DNA of 64,000 nucleotides from Clostridiales bacterium (GTDB lineage Bacteria; Bacillota; Clostridia; Oscillospirales; Oscillospiraceae): NCBI GenBank assembly GCA_022786995.1, contig JALFUW010000018.1, positions 17,086 to 81,085 of the forward strand, read 5' to 3'. Shown piece by piece: positions 37,188 to 47,107 of this stretch (position 1 is its first letter; each line of letters starts with the position of its first letter). The notes under the pieces were generated by a model. It saw only the letters and a program-made list of their open reading frames with translations, ran no database searches and was not told where the DNA came from. The position numbers and the translations under genes were made by a program.

Positions 37188-38159
37188 ATGAAAGTGCTCT
37201 GGAAGGAAATATGCGTGGCGATTCTGATGGGTACGGTTTTGCCCAGCCTGATTCTGAATATTTCCGCGGTTTTGCTGGAGGGAAACGCAAAGGAACTGCC
37301 GATCGTGGAGAGTACGTCTGAGACATATGCGGCGGGGGAATCGGCCATCCCGGTGTTCGTTCTGTTCCCGGGGGGAAGCGTGAAGACGATGGATATGGAC
37401 ATGTATCTGACAGGCGTGGTTCTTGGAGAGATGCCGGCGGATTTTGAGAACGAAGCACTGAAAGCGCAGGCGGTTGCCGCCAGAACCTATACCGCAAAGG
37501 CCATGAAAACCGGCGGAAAACACGGAAATGGCAGTATTTGCACGGATCCAACCTGCTGTCAGGCCTACCTGTCGGAGGAAACCTATCTGGATAGAGGCGG
37601 TACAGCAGAGAATCTGGAAAAGGTGCGAAGCGCTGTTCTGGAAACCTCCGGCTGGGTTCTGACCTATGAAGGAGAGCTCATCGAAGCAACCTACTTTTCC
37701 TGCTCCGGCGGATATACGGAGGATGCGGCGGCTGTCTGGGGGACAGACTATCCCTATTTGCAAGCAGTAGCCAGCCCGGGAGAGGAAAATGCTGCACATT
37801 ATTGTGACACGATTCGCTTGACAAAAGCACAGTTTCAGGAGAAAACAGGGTGCGCACTCACAGGAAAACCTGCCGAATGGTTTGTAACAGAAAGCTACAC
37901 ACCGGGCGGTGGAATCGACACCATGTCCATCTGCGGGAAAAGCTACACAGGAACCCAGCTTCGGAAACTGTTGGGACTGCCCTCAACCGCGATGACCATC
38001 TCCGCCGAAGGAGATTCCATCACCATTGTCACGAAAGGCTATGGCCACCGGGTAGGTATGAGTCAGTACGGAGCAGATGCCATGGCTGTCACGGGAAGCA
38101 ATTATCTTGAAATACTGGCTCACTATTATCCCGGTACACAGCTGGAGAAGCTTTCCTGA
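37188..38159 (+). CDS. spoIID: Stage II sporulation protein D
   Basis: DMDMYLTGVVLGEMPADFENEALKAQAVAARTY; GHRVGMSQYGADAMA. Confidence 0.95.
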   Translation: MKVLWKEICVAILMGTVLPSLILNISAVLLEGNAKELPIVESTSETYAAGESAIPVFVLFPGGSVKTMDMDMYLTGVVLGEMPADFENEALKAQAVAARTYTAKAMKTGGKHGNGSICTDPTCCQAYLSEETYLDRGGTAENLEKVRSAVLETSGWVLTYEGELIEATYFSCSGGYTEDAAAVWGTDYPYLQAVASPGEENAAHYCDTIRLTKAQFQEKTGCALTGKPAEWFVTESYTPGGGIDTMSICGKSYTGTQLRKLLGLPSTAMTISAEGDSITIVTKGYGHRVGMSQYGADAMAVTGSNYLEILAHYYPGTQLEKLS

Positions 38160-38304
38160 AATGCATGAAAGCAGCGTCCGTCATCGCGGCGAAGAGATGG
38201 GAAGATTTACAATTCACAGTAAGTTTACACAGAAAACCGTTGTATTATGAATTATATTTTGATATAGTATACAAGAACAATCTGTAGATTAAGGAGGGAT
38301 TCTG

Positions 38305-40005
38305 GTGATTTTAACAATTGACGGACATTGCGTGAAAGCGCAGCCGGAGCAGAGTCTGCTGGCTCTGGTTAAGCAGCTGGGGCTGGAGGGAGATAGTCTT
38401 GCTGACCGTCCGCTGGCGGCGAAAATTGCCGGTGAGGTTTTTACACTAAATTATATTCCAGTCCGAACAAAAGATACGAAGGGAGACCGTCCCTCCATGC
38501 GGCAGGCAATGGCGGCATCAAAGGGTACAGTTCGCTTGTTGCGTTATTCCGATCCCGCCGGTAAGGAGTGCTACATCCGCACAGCGCAGTTTGTATTTTT
38601 TCTGGCGCTGCGGCAGCTGTGGCCAGAGGCGGTGGGGAAGGTCAGCTGCACCCTGGGATCCAGCATCTATATTCAGGTCAGCGGAGCGCCCGGTTTCTCA
38701 GCTTCTGAACTGAAACAACGGGTTAAGGAAATTGTTCAGGAGGGTATTCCTTTGATTCGCCGCAGAGTACCGTTGGATGATGCCGTATCCAGATTCAGCG
38801 CGGAAGGGCAGGAGGACAAGGCTCGATTATTGCGCTGGCGGCCGCTGGATTACTTCGATGAGTATGTATATGAGGACTACGCCGATTACTTCTATGGAGA
38901 AATGCTGCCGTCAACGGCGTTTTTGACGGTATGGGATATTCTCCCTGCTGACGGCGGATTCCTGTTTCTATACCCGGACGACCAAAACCCGGAGGTTTGC
39001 GCGAAGATTCCCGCTATGCCGAATTTCTTCTCCGTCTTCAATGAAGGAGAGCGCTGGTGTGCCTTGATGGAGTGCGAAACCGTGGCGGACTTAAATGAGT
39101 TGACAACCTCCGGCAGAATCCGGGAGCTGATTCGGGTAAACGAGGCGCTGCATGAAAAGCGGTTCTCCCAGGTAGCGGATATGGTTTGTCAGCGGGGCGC
39201 AAAAGTGGTAATGCTGGCAGGGCCCAGTTCCTCCGGCAAGACCACATCCGCCAACCGTCTGGCGACACAGCTGCGGGTTCACGGGAAGAAACCGATTCTC
39301 ATGAGTCTTGACGATTATTACATTGACCGGGATAGAATTGCTCCGGGGCCAGACGGGAAGCTGGATTTGGAGCACATCAATACGATTGATGTGGCCCTGT
39401 TCCGGGATAACATGACGCGTCTTCTGGCGGGGGAGAGCGTGGAGCTTCCCTGCTTCAACTTCATCACCGGCCGGAGAGAATGGAAGGGAAACATTTTGAC
39501 GCTGGCGGTGGATTCCGTGATCATTGTCGAGGGACTTCACGGTCTGAATCCCGTAATGCTCCCGGAAAACGTGGAAAAATACCTGATTTTCAAGCTCTAT
39601 GTCAGCCCTCTGCTGCCGCTGAATCTGGATAATCACAACCGTATTCCCACCAGCTATCTGCGCTTGCTGCGCAGGATTGTGCGGGACTACGAGACCCGTG
39701 GCGCGTCGGTGCAGCACACGATCTCCATGTGGGACAGTGTCCGCCGGGGCGAACAGCGCTGGATTTTCCCGTATCAGGAAAACGCGGATGTGATTTTCAA
39801 CAGTTCAACGCTGTACGAGCTGGCGGTGCTGAAAAAGCATATTTTCCCCCTGCTGACGGCCGTTCAGCCGGAGGATGACTGTTTTGACGAGGTGCGGAAC
39901 ATTGTAAAAATCCTGAACTATATTCAGGAAGCGGATGTGGATGACGAGATACCGCCCACCAGTCTGGTGCGGGAATTTATCGGCGGAAATACCTTCTACA
40001 GATAA
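38305..40005 (+). CDS. Nucleoside (uridine-kinase-like) kinase with N-terminal TGS/ThrRS-like domain
   Basis: Walker A VMLAGPSSSGKTTSANRLATQL; MSLDDYYIDRDR; N-terminal TGS-like segment. Confidence 0.88.
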   Translation: MILTIDGHCVKAQPEQSLLALVKQLGLEGDSLADRPLAAKIAGEVFTLNYIPVRTKDTKGDRPSMRQAMAASKGTVRLLRYSDPAGKECYIRTAQFVFFLALRQLWPEAVGKVSCTLGSSIYIQVSGAPGFSASELKQRVKEIVQEGIPLIRRRVPLDDAVSRFSAEGQEDKARLLRWRPLDYFDEYVYEDYADYFYGEMLPSTAFLTVWDILPADGGFLFLYPDDQNPEVCAKIPAMPNFFSVFNEGERWCALMECETVADLNELTTSGRIRELIRVNEALHEKRFSQVADMVCQRGAKVVMLAGPSSSGKTTSANRLATQLRVHGKKPILMSLDDYYIDRDRIAPGPDGKLDLEHINTIDVALFRDNMTRLLAGESVELPCFNFITGRREWKGNILTLAVDSVIIVEGLHGLNPVMLPENVEKYLIFKLYVSPLLPLNLDNHNRIPTSYLRLLRRIVRDYETRGASVQHTISMWDSVRRGEQRWIFPYQENADVIFNSSTLYELAVLKKHIFPLLTAVQPEDDCFDEVRNIVKILNYIQEADVDDEIPPTSLVREFIGGNTFYR

Positions 40006-40011
40006 TAAATA

Positions 40012-40042
40012 TTCGGCCCGGAAGCAATGCTTCCGGGCCGCT
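40012..40042. terminator. Intrinsic terminator between convergent genes
   Basis: CGGCCCGGAAGCAATGCTTCCGGGCCG. Confidence 0.8.
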
Positions 40043-40045
40043 AAT

Positions 40046-41155
40046 TTAGTTGATTTTCACGTTTTCCCAAAGGGTATTCAGATAGTTCAGGGTATCGCTG
40101 TCCAGATTTTTGTAGGCCAGCTTGTTGTATGCTTCGGCAAAGCTGCCAAGCTCGGGATACAGAACTTCCATCACATCTTCGCCCATTTCTTCAATATAGC
40201 TTTCGTTGGTATAGACGATGCTGTTGGGAGAGGCGTAGTAGGTGTACTCGGCGTTTGCGACGGCGGGTTCCTCGGAGAGCATGAAATTAATGAAGATTTC
40301 TGCCAGCTCCTTGTTCTGCGCGCAGGAGGGAATGCACATGGCGTCCACATAGAAGTTGGTGTTTTCGGGATAGTAGAACTGCAGATCCACATTTTCGGAC
40401 TGGGCATCCACCATGGTAAAGTAGTCACCGGCGTAGTAAGCACCCACAGCGGCTTCGCCGGACTCCATCATGTTGTAAATTTCGTCCATGACATAGCTCT
40501 TAACCAGAGGACGCTGGGTCAGCAGCTCGTCGTAAGCCTTGTCCCAGCTGGCCTTGTCGGTGGTGTTCACATCGATGCCCAGCTTGTACATGGCGGTGCC
40601 GAAAGCATCCCGGGAGTTGTTGAACTGCAAAATCTTGCCGGAATACTTTTCGTTCCACATCAGATCCCAGCTGCCGGTATCAGCTTCATCCACAACATTG
40701 GCATCATAAATCACACCAACAACACCATAGGTGTAGGGAATGGAATACTGGTTGTCGGGATCGTAGTACAGCCCCTTGAAGGTATCCTCAATATACTGAT
40801 AGTTGGGGATATTGTCAAAGTTCAGGGGCAGCAGCAGACCCTCCTTCGCCATTCTGGCGATCATGTAGTCGGAAGGAATAATTACATCGTAGCTGACGGC
40901 GCCGCTGGAAATCTTGCTGTACATATCCTCGTTGGAAGCGAAGGTGGAGTAGTTGACGGTGACCTGCTGACCGTAAGTTTCCTCATACCACTTTTCAAAC
41001 TCCCGCACGGTATCGAAGGAGCCTTCGCTGCCGTCGGAGATGTACTCACCCCAGTTGTAAACGTTCAGGGTCAGGCCTTTCTTACTGCCGCAGCCGGCAA
41101 GACACATGGACGCCAGCATCATCACAGCCAGGCACAGGGAAATCCACTTTTTCAT
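40046..41155 (-). CDS. potD: Spermidine/putrescine ABC transporter substrate-binding protein
   Basis: Lipobox CLAGCGS; LNVYNWGEYISDGSEGSFDTVREFEKWYEETYGQQVTVNYSTFASNEDMYSKI. Confidence 0.93.
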   Translation of the reverse strand: MKKWISLCLAVMMLASMCLAGCGSKKGLTLNVYNWGEYISDGSEGSFDTVREFEKWYEETYGQQVTVNYSTFASNEDMYSKISSGAVSYDVIIPSDYMIARMAKEGLLLPLNFDNIPNYQYIEDTFKGLYYDPDNQYSIPYTYGVVGVIYDANVVDEADTGSWDLMWNEKYSGKILQFNNSRDAFGTAMYKLGIDVNTTDKASWDKAYDELLTQRPLVKSYVMDEIYNMMESGEAAVGAYYAGDYFTMVDAQSENVDLQFYYPENTNFYVDAMCIPSCAQNKELAEIFINFMLSEEPAVANAEYTYYASPNSIVYTNESYIEEMGEDVMEVLYPELGSFAEAYNKLAYKNLDSDTLNYLNTLWENVKIN

Positions 41156-41187
41156 TCTCTTTCCTCCATTTTTCTTTAAGAATACAT

Positions 41188-41979
41188 TTATTTTGCTTCA
41201 TCCTTTTCATCCACAAAATTGCTGATCAGCAGCAGTCCCAGCGTGACGAAGAAGATGATGGTCGCCAGAGCGTACATTTTCGGCGTTACGGTCTTTTTGG
41301 TCATGCCGTAAATCCGAATTGGCAGGGTCTCAAAGCCGTTGCCGGAGGTGAAGTAGCTGATCACGAAATCATCCAGTGACAGGGTGAAGGCCATGATCGC
41401 GCCGGTGATGATACCCGGCAGGATCTCTGGCAGTTCTACCTTGAAGAAGGCACCCACAGGCGTGCAGCCCAAATCCATGGCTGCCTCGGGCAGGGATTTA
41501 TCCATCTGCCGCAGCTTGGGAAGAATCTGCAAAATCACATAGGGCAGGCAAAAGGTGACGTGTGCGATCAGCATGGTCCAGAAGCTCAGACTGGTAGACG
41601 CGCCGAACAGTCTGCCCACAAAGACGAACATCAGCATCAGGGAAATGCCGGTGATGATATCCGGGTTGGTCATGGGAATATCCGTCACCGTGTTCATCAC
41701 GGCTTTTGACCATTTTGAGCGCAGTTTGTTGATGCCCACAGCAGCGGCAGTGCCCATGATTGTGGAGATTACGGTGGCAGAAGCGGCCAGAATCAGGGTG
41801 TTGCGCACTGCCTCCAGGGTGTTGCGGTCATTCAGCAGTTCCCGGTACCATTTGAGGGAGAAGCCGGAAAACACGGAAAGGCTTTTGGATTCGTTAAAGG
41901 AGAATACCAACAGCACCAAAATCGGCGCGAAGAGAATCGCGAATACGATGCCGCTGTAAATTTTTGCGGATGTTTTCAT
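41188..41979 (-). CDS. potC: Spermidine/putrescine ABC transporter permease
   Basis: Binding-protein-dependent permease, EAAMDLGCTPVGAFFKVELPEILPGI. Confidence 0.93.
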   Translation of the reverse strand: MKTSAKIYSGIVFAILFAPILVLLVFSFNESKSLSVFSGFSLKWYRELLNDRNTLEAVRNTLILAASATVISTIMGTAAAVGINKLRSKWSKAVMNTVTDIPMTNPDIITGISLMLMFVFVGRLFGASTSLSFWTMLIAHVTFCLPYVILQILPKLRQMDKSLPEAAMDLGCTPVGAFFKVELPEILPGIITGAIMAFTLSLDDFVISYFTSGNGFETLPIRIYGMTKKTVTPKMYALATIIFFVTLGLLLISNFVDEKDEAK

Positions 41980-42866
41980 TCTTCGTCACCTCCGTAGACA
42001 TACCGTGCAGTGACATACTTAACCACAGCCATGCACACCAGAAGAATCAGCATCAGGATAAAGGCAATGGCAGCGGCGAAGTGCAGATTATTGGCAACAT
42101 ACTGTCCTTCAATGGCATCGCCGATCAGGAAGAACTTGCCGTTGCCCAGCTTCTGGGAAATATAGAAGGTGCTGATGGAAGGAATCAGAACCATGGTAAT
42201 GCCAGAGATCACACCAGGCATGCTCAGAGGGAGGATTACCCGCCGCAGAACGGACAGACTTCCGCAGCCTAAGTCCCTTGCCGCTTCCAGCAGCCGGTTG
42301 TCAAGCTTGGCAAGAATCGAATAGATGGGCAGCACCATATAGGGGAAATAGTCGTAAACCATGCCGATGATAACGGCGGCTTCGGTGCCGATGATGTGTA
42401 CGGTTCCGATACCCAGCGCGGAGAGAAAACCGTTCATAATGCCGGTGTCCTGCAAAATGGTCATCCAGGCGTAGGTGCGGATCAGGAAGTTCATCCACAT
42501 GGGAATCATGATGAGTGTTACCATGGTTTTCTGCGTCCGTTCTTTGGCCCGGGCCATGATATAGGCGATGGGGTAGCCCATCAGAAGACACAGAATCGTT
42601 GAAATCACCGCCAGCTTTACGGAGCGCATGAAGATCAGAAGGTAGGTTCTGACCTCAACGGAGGTGCCGTCGTCCTGCACGATATTGCTGGTAGCGGTGA
42701 AGAACCGGGTTACGTTTGCGGTTGTGAAGGCAAACTGGTTATCCGTGAAGGCATAGTAGGCGATGAAGGCCAGCGGCACAACGATGAAGAGAAACGACCA
42801 GACGGAGTAGGGGGCCAGCGCCGCCCGATACCCATTCTGGGGGTGCTTGCGATTTGCGGGTTTCAT
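41976..42866 (-). CDS. potB: Spermidine/putrescine ABC transporter permease
   Basis: [29 protein letters not shown]; operon position. Confidence 0.93.
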   Translation of the reverse strand: MKPANRKHPQNGYRAALAPYSVWSFLFIVVPLAFIAYYAFTDNQFAFTTANVTRFFTATSNIVQDDGTSVEVRTYLLIFMRSVKLAVISTILCLLMGYPIAYIMARAKERTQKTMVTLIMIPMWMNFLIRTYAWMTILQDTGIMNGFLSALGIGTVHIIGTEAAVIIGMVYDYFPYMVLPIYSILAKLDNRLLEAARDLGCGSLSVLRRVILPLSMPGVISGITMVLIPSISTFYISQKLGNGKFFLIGDAIEGQYVANNLHFAAAIAFILMLILLVCMAVVKYVTARYVYGGDEE

Positions 42867-43981
42867 TCTTCCTCTTCACCTCCGGGATTGGACAGCTCGT
42901 CCAGTTCGTTGGAGAAGGAGGAATAGTCACCGAACATGCCGGAATACTTGGATTTCTTCATGATATGGATGGCGTCCGGCTCCAGATAGATGCCGATGTG
43001 GGCGCCTTCCTCCACAGGATCGGTGGTCTGAATCATCCACTTGAAGCCATCGATGTCCACGATGGCCTCGTTGTGCACACCCATGAAGGTGACGGAGGTC
43101 ACGGTGCCCTGCAGCACGCCGGGTTCAGGCTTCACGATATCCACATCCTCCGGGCGGATGACCACGTCCACCGGCTCGTTGGGGGCAAAGCCGGTATCAA
43201 GGCATTCAAAAACCTGACCGCCGAATTTCACCTTGTAATCCGCCAGCATCACGCCGTCCACGATATTACTCTCGCCGATGAAGTCAGCGACGAAGGCGTT
43301 GACCGGCTCGTTGTAAATGTCCTGAGGGGTACCGATCTGCTGAATCTTGCCCTCGCTCATGACCACGATGGTGTCGGACATACTCAGGGCTTCCTCCTGA
43401 TCGTGGGTGACAAAAATGAAGGTGATTCCCGTGGATTTCTGGATTTTCTTCAGCTCCTGCTGCATATCCTTGCGCAGCTTCAGATCAAGAGCGCCCAGAG
43501 GCTCGTCCAGCAGCAGAACCTTCGGCTCGTTGACCAGCGCCCGGGCGATAGCAACACGCTGCTGCTGGCCGCCGGACAGGCTGGTGACACGGCGGTGGGC
43601 AAAGCCGGACAGCATAACCATGCTCAGCATCTTCTCGACCTTTTCCTTGATCTCCTGCTTGGGCAGTTTCCGCTCCCGCAGAGGGAAGGCAACGTTTTCA
43701 AACACATTCAGGTGAGGGAAGAGGGCGTATTTCTGGAATACGGTATTGACGTTGCGCTTGTGGGGTGGCACGTCGTTGATGCGGTCGCCCATGAAAATCA
43801 CATCGCCCTGATCCGGGTAAGCAAAGCCGCCGATAATCCGCAGGGTGGTGGTTTTACCGCAGCCGGAGGGTCCAAGAAGGGTGATAAACTCGTTGTCGTG
43901 GATATCCAGACTGATGTTGTCCAGCACCATTTCGCCGTCAAAGGACTTGGAGATGTTTTTCAGCTCAATAATTTTATTCAT
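42863..43981 (-). CDS. potA: Spermidine/putrescine ABC transporter ATP-binding protein
   Basis: [63 protein letters not shown]-like C-terminus. Confidence 0.94.
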   Translation of the reverse strand: MNKIIELKNISKSFDGEMVLDNISLDIHDNEFITLLGPSGCGKTTTLRIIGGFAYPDQGDVIFMGDRINDVPPHKRNVNTVFQKYALFPHLNVFENVAFPLRERKLPKQEIKEKVEKMLSMVMLSGFAHRRVTSLSGGQQQRVAIARALVNEPKVLLLDEPLGALDLKLRKDMQQELKKIQKSTGITFIFVTHDQEEALSMSDTIVVMSEGKIQQIGTPQDIYNEPVNAFVADFIGESNIVDGVMLADYKVKFGGQVFECLDTGFAPNEPVDVVIRPEDVDIVKPEPGVLQGTVTSVTFMGVHNEAIVDIDGFKWMIQTTDPVEEGAHIGIYLEPDAIHIMKKSKYSGMFGDYSSFSNELDELSNPGGEEEE

Positions 43982-44013
43982 TTCTCGTTCCTTCTTTCCC
44001 GAATTTTGGCATG

Positions 44014-44050
44014 AAAAAAGTGGTACGCCAGATACCGGCATACCACTTGT
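44014..44050 (-). terminator. Intrinsic terminator/attenuator in the potA leader
   Basis: On minus strand AAGTGGTATGCCGGTATCTGGCGTACCACTTTTTT, about 35 nt before the potA start. Confidence 0.75.
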
Positions 44051-44251
44051 GTTATTCAACAATACCACATTCTTACTGCAATATGGGTACGAAAGCAGGA
44101 TCGAATTCGACAGTTTTCGCATCCGGCAGCGCAGAAGGGGAATCGCATCCGAATCAGATCAGAGTCTATATAGCAAAGATTACTTTTACTACTCTTATTG
44201 ACCATTTCACAAGTTTATGCCATGGGGCACGATCGGTTTATAGTAACCAAC

Positions 44252-44411
44252 TTATAAAACTGAGCTTTTAACTCAATCAATAAGGCAACAGAAGTTGCCA
44301 AACCGCACAAAGGCGGTCTTCGGCATTCGACCCGGCTGTCCGTATGGCCTTGGCCGGTGCAAACCGGCGGTCGCAGTATCTTGCTTTGGAAAGACTCTTT
44401 CCAATCGAGAT
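44252..44411 (-). ncRNA. Candidate orphan structured ncRNA (about 160 nt) with own promoter and terminator
   Basis: Minus-strand promoter TTGACT-16-TATAAT (44445-44418); hairpins GGAAAG/CTTTCC, GCCGGT/ACCGGC inside CGACC/GGTCG, ACCGC/GCGGT, GGCAAC/GTTGCC; terminator-like TGAG-TTAAAAG-CTCA-GTTTTAT. Confidence 0.6.
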
Positions 44412-44417
44412 GGATTC

Positions 44418-44445
44418 ATTATAGCATAATTCGACCTCAAGTCAA
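44418..44445 (-). promoter_or_regulatory. Sigma-A promoter of the candidate ncRNA
   Basis: Minus strand TTGACT (44445-44440), 16-nt spacer, TATAAT (44423-44418). Confidence 0.75.
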
Positions 44446-44589
44446 TATAAAAATAGAATAAATAATTGTGCATAAAGTGGAAAATCCGGCGCAATTTGCA
44501 CAACAAGTTTGCCATTTCCTGAAAAATGCGAAAAGAGGTTGACAGAAGGAGATCCTTCGTGTATGATGAGGCGGTAATATAATATCGAC

Positions 44590-44765
44590 AAACGAAGTTC
44601 TTAGGGGAATGGCGTTGAGCCTGCCGAAGGAGTAACACTCTCAGGTGCCTGTGTTTCAGGTGGGGACTAAGAATGGATGTGGCTCTGGAGAATCTCAGAA
44701 ATGAGTACCGAAGGTGCAAAGCAGAAATGCCGAATCTCTCAGGTAAAAGGACAGAGTAAGCACGT
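44590..44765 (+). ncRNA. Tandem glycine riboswitch
   Basis: Second aptamer CTCTGGAGAATCTC...GAGTACCGAAGGTGCAAAGC...AATCTCTCAGGTAAAAGGACAGAG; related first aptamer TTAGGGGAATGGC...GCCGAAGGAGTAAC...CTCTCAGGT...GGGGACTAA; upstream of an AGCS symporter. Confidence 0.9.
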
Positions 44766-44851
44766 TTCCTAAAATGGCAGGGGAGGCGCGCTCTCTTTTC
44801 GCTGGAGCAGTTGCGTCCAGCGATTTTTGTTTGTCAGAAAGAGGTCAAAAA

Positions 44852-46243
44852 ATGGAAACTCTTGTTACTCAGATCGTAGCGGCAGTCAATGATGTCCTTT
44901 GGAACAAGTGCCTTGTGCTCCTGTTCCTGCTGCTGGGCAGCGGCGTTTATTTCTCCATCCGCACCCGGTTCGTGCAGATTCGGAAATTCGGCGAAGGTAT
45001 GCGCCGGGTCTTCGGCAACATCAAGCTGGTGGGCGAGGGCGCCGGCAAGGAGGGAATGAGCTCCTTCCAGGCCCTGGCCACGGCCATTGCCGCCCAGGTT
45101 GGCACTGGAAACATTGCAGGCTGCGCCACGGCGCTGGCTTCCGGCGGCCCCGGCGCGATTTTCTGGATGTGGGTGTCCGCTTTTTTCGGAATGTCCACCA
45201 TCTACGGCGAGGCGGTTCTGGCTCAGAAGTATAAGCAGACCAATGAAAACGGCGAGGTCACCGGCGGCCCGATCTATTACATCAAGGCCGCGTTCAAGGG
45301 AAAGCTGGGCAGCTTCATGGCCGGTTTCTTTGCCATTGCCATTACCCTTGCACTGGGCTTCATGGGCAACATGGTGCAGTCCAATTCCATCGGTGACGCC
45401 TTCCATACGGCGTTCGGCATTCCCAAGGTCGTGATCGGCCTGGTCATCGCCTGCGTATGCGCCTTTATTTTCCTTGGTGGTGTCAAGCGGATTGCGGCAG
45501 TGACCGAAAAACTGGTGCCCATTATGGCCTGCTTCTACATTCTCGGCTCTCTGATTGCCATTTTCATGAATGCCGGCAGCATTCTGCCCGCTTTCAAAGC
45601 CATCTTTGTTGGCGCCTTCAATCCTCAGGCGGTTCTGGGCGGCGTGCTGGGTGTCACCGTGAAGGAGGCCATGCGTTTCGGCGTGGCCCGGGGCCTGTTC
45701 TCCAATGAGGCCGGTATGGGCTCTACGCCTCATGCCCACGCGCTGGCAAAGGTTGCCAAACCCCAGGATCAGGGCGTTGTAGCCATGATCGGCGTGTTCA
45801 TCGATACCTTTGTGGTTCTGACCATGACTGCGCTGGTCATCCTGACCTCCGGCGTTCTGGGCACGGTAGACGCTGACGGTGAGCTGCTCAGCGGCACCGC
45901 GCTGGCACAGGCTGCCTTCAACCATTCCTTTGGCGGCTTCGGCAATGCGTTTGTGGCAATCTGCCTGCTGTTCTTTGCCTTCTCTACCATCATCGGCTGG
46001 TATTTCTTTGGAGAGTCCAATGTGAAGGCTCTGTTCAAGGGTAAGAAATCCGCCCGGATCGTATACGGAATCATTGCGCTGGTGTTCATTGCGGTCGGTT
46101 CCTTCCAGAAGGTGTCTCTGGTCTGGGATATGTCCGACATGTTTAACGGCCTGATGGTCATTCCCAACCTGCTGGCGGTGCTGTCCCTCAGCGGTGTGGT
46201 TGCGAAATTCGCGAAGGATGACGACAATCTGACAGGAGAATAA
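44852..46243 (+). CDS. Alanine/glycine:cation symporter (AGCS family)
   Basis: SSFQALATAIAAQVGTGNIAGCATALASGGPGAIFWMWVSAFFGMSTIYGEAVLAQKY; GLFSNEAGMGSTPHAHA. Confidence 0.95.
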   Translation: METLVTQIVAAVNDVLWNKCLVLLFLLLGSGVYFSIRTRFVQIRKFGEGMRRVFGNIKLVGEGAGKEGMSSFQALATAIAAQVGTGNIAGCATALASGGPGAIFWMWVSAFFGMSTIYGEAVLAQKYKQTNENGEVTGGPIYYIKAAFKGKLGSFMAGFFAIAITLALGFMGNMVQSNSIGDAFHTAFGIPKVVIGLVIACVCAFIFLGGVKRIAAVTEKLVPIMACFYILGSLIAIFMNAGSILPAFKAIFVGAFNPQAVLGGVLGVTVKEAMRFGVARGLFSNEAGMGSTPHAHALAKVAKPQDQGVVAMIGVFIDTFVVLTMTALVILTSGVLGTVDADGELLSGTALAQAAFNHSFGGFGNAFVAICLLFFAFSTIIGWYFFGESNVKALFKGKKSARIVYGIIALVFIAVGSFQKVSLVWDMSDMFNGLMVIPNLLAVLSLSGVVAKFAKDDDNLTGE

Positions 46244-46245
46244 AA

Positions 46246-46279
46246 AAGCTGCGCCGGGAAATCTTCCCGGCGCATATTT
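46246..46279. terminator. Intrinsic terminator between convergent genes
   Basis: GCTGCGCCGGGAAATCTTCCCGGCGCATATTTTTATT. Confidence 0.8.
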
Positions 46280-47107
46280 TTATTGGAAAGGATTAAAATA
46301 ACGTCCTCCGTTCAGGTAGGTCAGCGCCAGCGACAGCAGCATCAGTCCAGCGCAGATCAGCATACAGGCAACGTCCATTTTGGAAAAGGGTCTGCCGGAA
46401 TACCAGGTGCGTTTCTTTTCCTTGCCAAAACCCCGAAGTTCCATAGCGTTGGAGATGGTCTCGATCCGCTCCATGGAGGACAGAATCAGCGGAATCAGGA
46501 TAGCGCTTGCGGCCTTCAGCCGGTCAATGAGACTGGCTTTTTTGCTCATCTCCGTACCACGGGCCTGTTGCGCCAGGGAGATGTCCCGGTATTCCCGCTG
46601 AATATCCGGGATATACCGCAGCGCCAGTGCCACGGCGTAGCTGACGCGGTAGCTGATACCGATGCGGTTCAGAGAAGCGGCAAATTCGGAAGGGTTCGTG
46701 GTGCACACAAACAACAGAACGATGGGAATGGTGCAGGCGTTTTTCAGAATCACATTCAGGTGGTAAAACAGCTGCTCTGCCGTCACGCTGTAGGGCTCCG
46801 CAATGTGAAGCAGAATCGTTGTTGTTCCGTAGATCTTGGTTCCGTGCATGGGACTGAACAGGAAAATCAGAACGTTGTTCATCACGATATAAACGCACAT
46901 GATTCCCAGAGTCACAGAAATATCCTTCAGTTTCAGCCGTGCGGTGCGGAACAGAACCACAGCAGCAACGGTCATCACAAGCAGCAGCGGTGTATAGAAG
47001 CTTGTCATGGCAGCCAGCGTCCAGAGAATCAGACAGACCAGCTTGCAGGCGCCGGTCAGCCGGTGGATGGGGGAGGGGCGGTCGATGTAGTTAAAGAGGT
47101 TGGTCAT
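46280..47107 (-). CDS. ECF transporter T component (EcfT)
   Basis: RYIPDIQREYRDISLAQQARG; RIETISNAMELRGFG. Confidence 0.92.
   Translation of the reverse strand: MTNLFNYIDRPSPIHRLTGACKLVCLILWTLAAMTSFYTPLLLVMTVAAVVLFRTARLKLKDISVTLGIMCVYIVMNNVLIFLFSPMHGTKIYGTTTILLHIAEPYSVTAEQLFYHLNVILKNACTIPIVLLFVCTTNPSEFAASLNRIGISYRVSYAVALALRYIPDIQREYRDISLAQQARGTEMSKKASLIDRLKAASAILIPLILSSMERIETISNAMELRGFGKEKKRTWYSGRPFSKMDVACMLICAGLMLLSLALTYLNGGRYFNPFQ

Noticed and set aside
39935-41179. 414-aa plus-strand ORF opposite potD
   Set aside because: Antisense shadow; potD has lipobox and family motifs on the minus strand.
42854-44014. 386-aa plus-strand ORF opposite potA
   Set aside because: Antisense shadow of the ABC ATPase gene.
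44273-44719. 148-aa minus-strand ORF upstream of potA
   Set aside because: Covers a promoter, hairpins and part of the glycine riboswitch region; no SD or domain.
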